DNA from: a bacterium
GTDB lineage: Bacteria > Elusimicrobiota > Elusimicrobia > Elusimicrobiales > UBA9959
Direction of reading: 5' to 3'
NCBI GenBank assembly: GCA_021845705.1
Contig: JAJZVJ010000212.1
Span: forward strand, 1 to 5,274
DNA: 5,274 nt
Shown: in pieces, positions 4,594 through 5,274 of the stretch
Layout of the letters: every line of letters begins with the position of its first letter
Numbering within the stretch: position 1 is the stretch's first letter
The notes under the pieces: generated by a model
Told to the model about the DNA's origin: nothing
The model's database searches: none
Seen by the model: only the letters and a program-made list of their open reading frames with translations
Program-made: the position numbers and the translations under genes

Positions 4594-5274
4594 GCGGCGG
4601 CCTCCAGGAGTATGACGCTGTTATAATAATCCCGGCCTGGCAGGCGCAGGGCGCCCGCTGAAGCTGCCGAGAAAAAAAGAGAGAAAACCGCGGGAATGGC
4701 GGCGCCGCGGGCGAAAAAGACGGCGGCCAGGGCCGCCGAAGCCGCGGAGAGGGTGAGCGCGGCGGACCTTGCGCCCAGCACGCCCGGAAAGGTCGAGATC
4801 CCGGCCGCCGCGTCCCCGCGCACGTCCCGCAGGTCCAGGAAGACGCTGTTCAGGAAGAAGAACGCGGGGAACGGCCAGTTCGCGGACAGCAGCGCCGGAA
4901 GGGAGCGCCAGAACCCGGCCGAGCCGCCTGAAACCAGGGAAATGGGAAGAAAAAAAGAGATAAGAAAAAACCCGGCGGTCAGCAAAAGGGGCTTAAACAG
5001 CAGGAACCTCTTCAGCGGCAGCGAGGGCAGGCTGTAAAGCGGTATCAGCGCAAGGCCGTAAACGAGCACCGGCCAGGCAGCGCGATGGACGAGCAGGGCG
5101 ATGCCGGCCAGCAGCGTGAGCAGCACCGGCGCCGCCAGCAGCGCAGCGCGCCGAAGTTCAGGGGACAGGGAGAACGGATCCCCGTTGATCTCATCTTCCG
5201 TTATATCCTCGATCCGGTTCAGAATATAGGCCGTCTGGAGCGACAGGTACACCCACGCGGCCAGGCCAGCGCCA
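4569..5274 (-). CDS. UbiA-family membrane prenyltransferase (5' end truncated by window edge)
   Basis: Integral-membrane enzyme of the UbiA superfamily, which moves a prenyl chain from a prenyl diphosphate to an aromatic or polar acceptor using Mg2+ held by two Asp-rich loops. Of the 234 visible residues, the first loop is NRIEDITED (residues 19-27, the family N-x3-D-x3-D pattern). A Y-S-L-P-x2-P-L-K segment near residues 80-88 matches the family's YxxPPxxLK, and the second loop is DLRDVRGD (147-154) followed by AAGISTFPGVLG. The rest is strongly hydrophobic, with several likely membrane helices. The frame stays open to the window edge; a GTG at 5252 lies too close to the first loop to be the natural start, so about 50-60 N-terminal residues are probably missing. 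It ends at TGA, inside the start of the next gene. The acceptor cannot be read from sequence: 4-hydroxybenzoate-type, archaeal-lipid-type and other UbiA roles all remain possible. Its context with two prenyl-synthetase-like genes fits prenyl transfer. Family call is confident; substrate unknown. Confidence 0.9.
   Translation of the reverse strand, partial: GAGLAAWVYLSLQTAYILNRIEDITEDEINGDPFSLSPELRRAALLAAPVLLTLLAGIALLVHRAAWPVLVYGLALIPLYSLPSLPLKRFLLFKPLLLTAGFFLISFFLPISLVSGGSAGFWRSLPALLSANWPFPAFFFLNSVFLDLRDVRGDAAAGISTFPGVLGARSAALTLSAASAALAAVFFARGAAIPAVFSLFFSAASAGALRLPGRDYYNSVILLEAAACLYVLLY
4601..4605 (-). promoter_or_regulatory. Ribosome binding site (GGAGG) for IDS-A
   Basis: On the minus strand GGAGG is followed by a 7-nt spacer and then ATG at 4593. 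It lies inside the 3' end of the UbiA gene, so it could also be incidental coding sequence, but its spacing favours 4593 over the later ATG at 4539, which has only a weak GGAA upstream. The position suggests translational coupling to UbiA. Confidence 0.55.

Noticed and set aside
5250..5252. GTG as the start codon of the UbiA gene
   Set aside because: It would begin only about 11 residues before the first Asp-rich loop, removing the first membrane helix that the family has; the frame stays open to the edge, so the gene is truncated instead.
1..5274. tRNA, rRNA, CRISPR, insertion sequence or large repeat
   Set aside because: The window is filled by overlapping coding genes; I saw no cloverleaf-like segment, spaced repeats, transposase or terminal inverted repeats. 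The only repeat-like similarity is at protein level between the two IDS paralogues.

Overview
The window is a GC-rich, gene-dense stretch (roughly 60% GC or slightly more, judged by eye) in which every supported gene lies on the minus strand. It reads as the middle of one long operon that runs off both window edges. Shine-Dalgarno-like sequences (GGAGG, GGGAGGG, GGAGGA) and start/stop overlaps suggest a bacterium, probably from an uncultured or little-studied GC-rich lineage that still uses ATA and AGG/AGA codons. An archaeon is not excluded, because one gene (mfnB) is typical of methanogens. I cannot name a phylum from the sequence.

In transcription order (high to low coordinates) the genes are: (1) a UbiA-family membrane prenyltransferase, 5' end cut by the window edge (4569-5274); (2) a polyprenyl-synthetase-like protein, IDS-A (3487-4593); (3) a short degenerate protein that looks like the N-terminal two thirds of a polyprenyl synthetase without its Asp-rich motif, comparable in layout to the small subunit of heterodimeric heptaprenyl diphosphate synthases (2780-3487); (4) a second polyprenyl-synthetase-like paralogue, IDS-B (1750-2790); (5) mfnB, the furan-forming TIM-barrel enzyme of methanofuran biosynthesis (1038-1766); (6) an unrecognised 186-residue protein (481-1041); (7) an SAM methyltransferase resembling geranyl-diphosphate C-methyltransferases, 3' end cut by the window edge (1-484). 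Adjacent genes overlap by 1 to 25 nt throughout, so there is essentially no noncoding DNA and no internal promoter or terminator that I can support. No RNA genes, mobile elements, CRISPR arrays or sizeable repeats were seen.

The set suggests an undescribed pathway that combines isoprenoid building (two IDS-like proteins plus a non-catalytic partner), possible C-methylation of a prenyl diphosphate, prenyl transfer at the membrane (UbiA), and a furan precursor (MfnB makes 4-(hydroxymethyl)-2-furancarboxaldehyde phosphate from glyceraldehyde 3-phosphate). A prenylated furan lipid or cofactor is a reasonable guess but remains inference. Both IDS-like proteins keep the first Asp-rich motif. Both carry the same unusual replacement of the second motif (GDELN in place of DDxxD) and have lost the usual Lys-Thr dyad, which points to altered rather than decayed chemistry.
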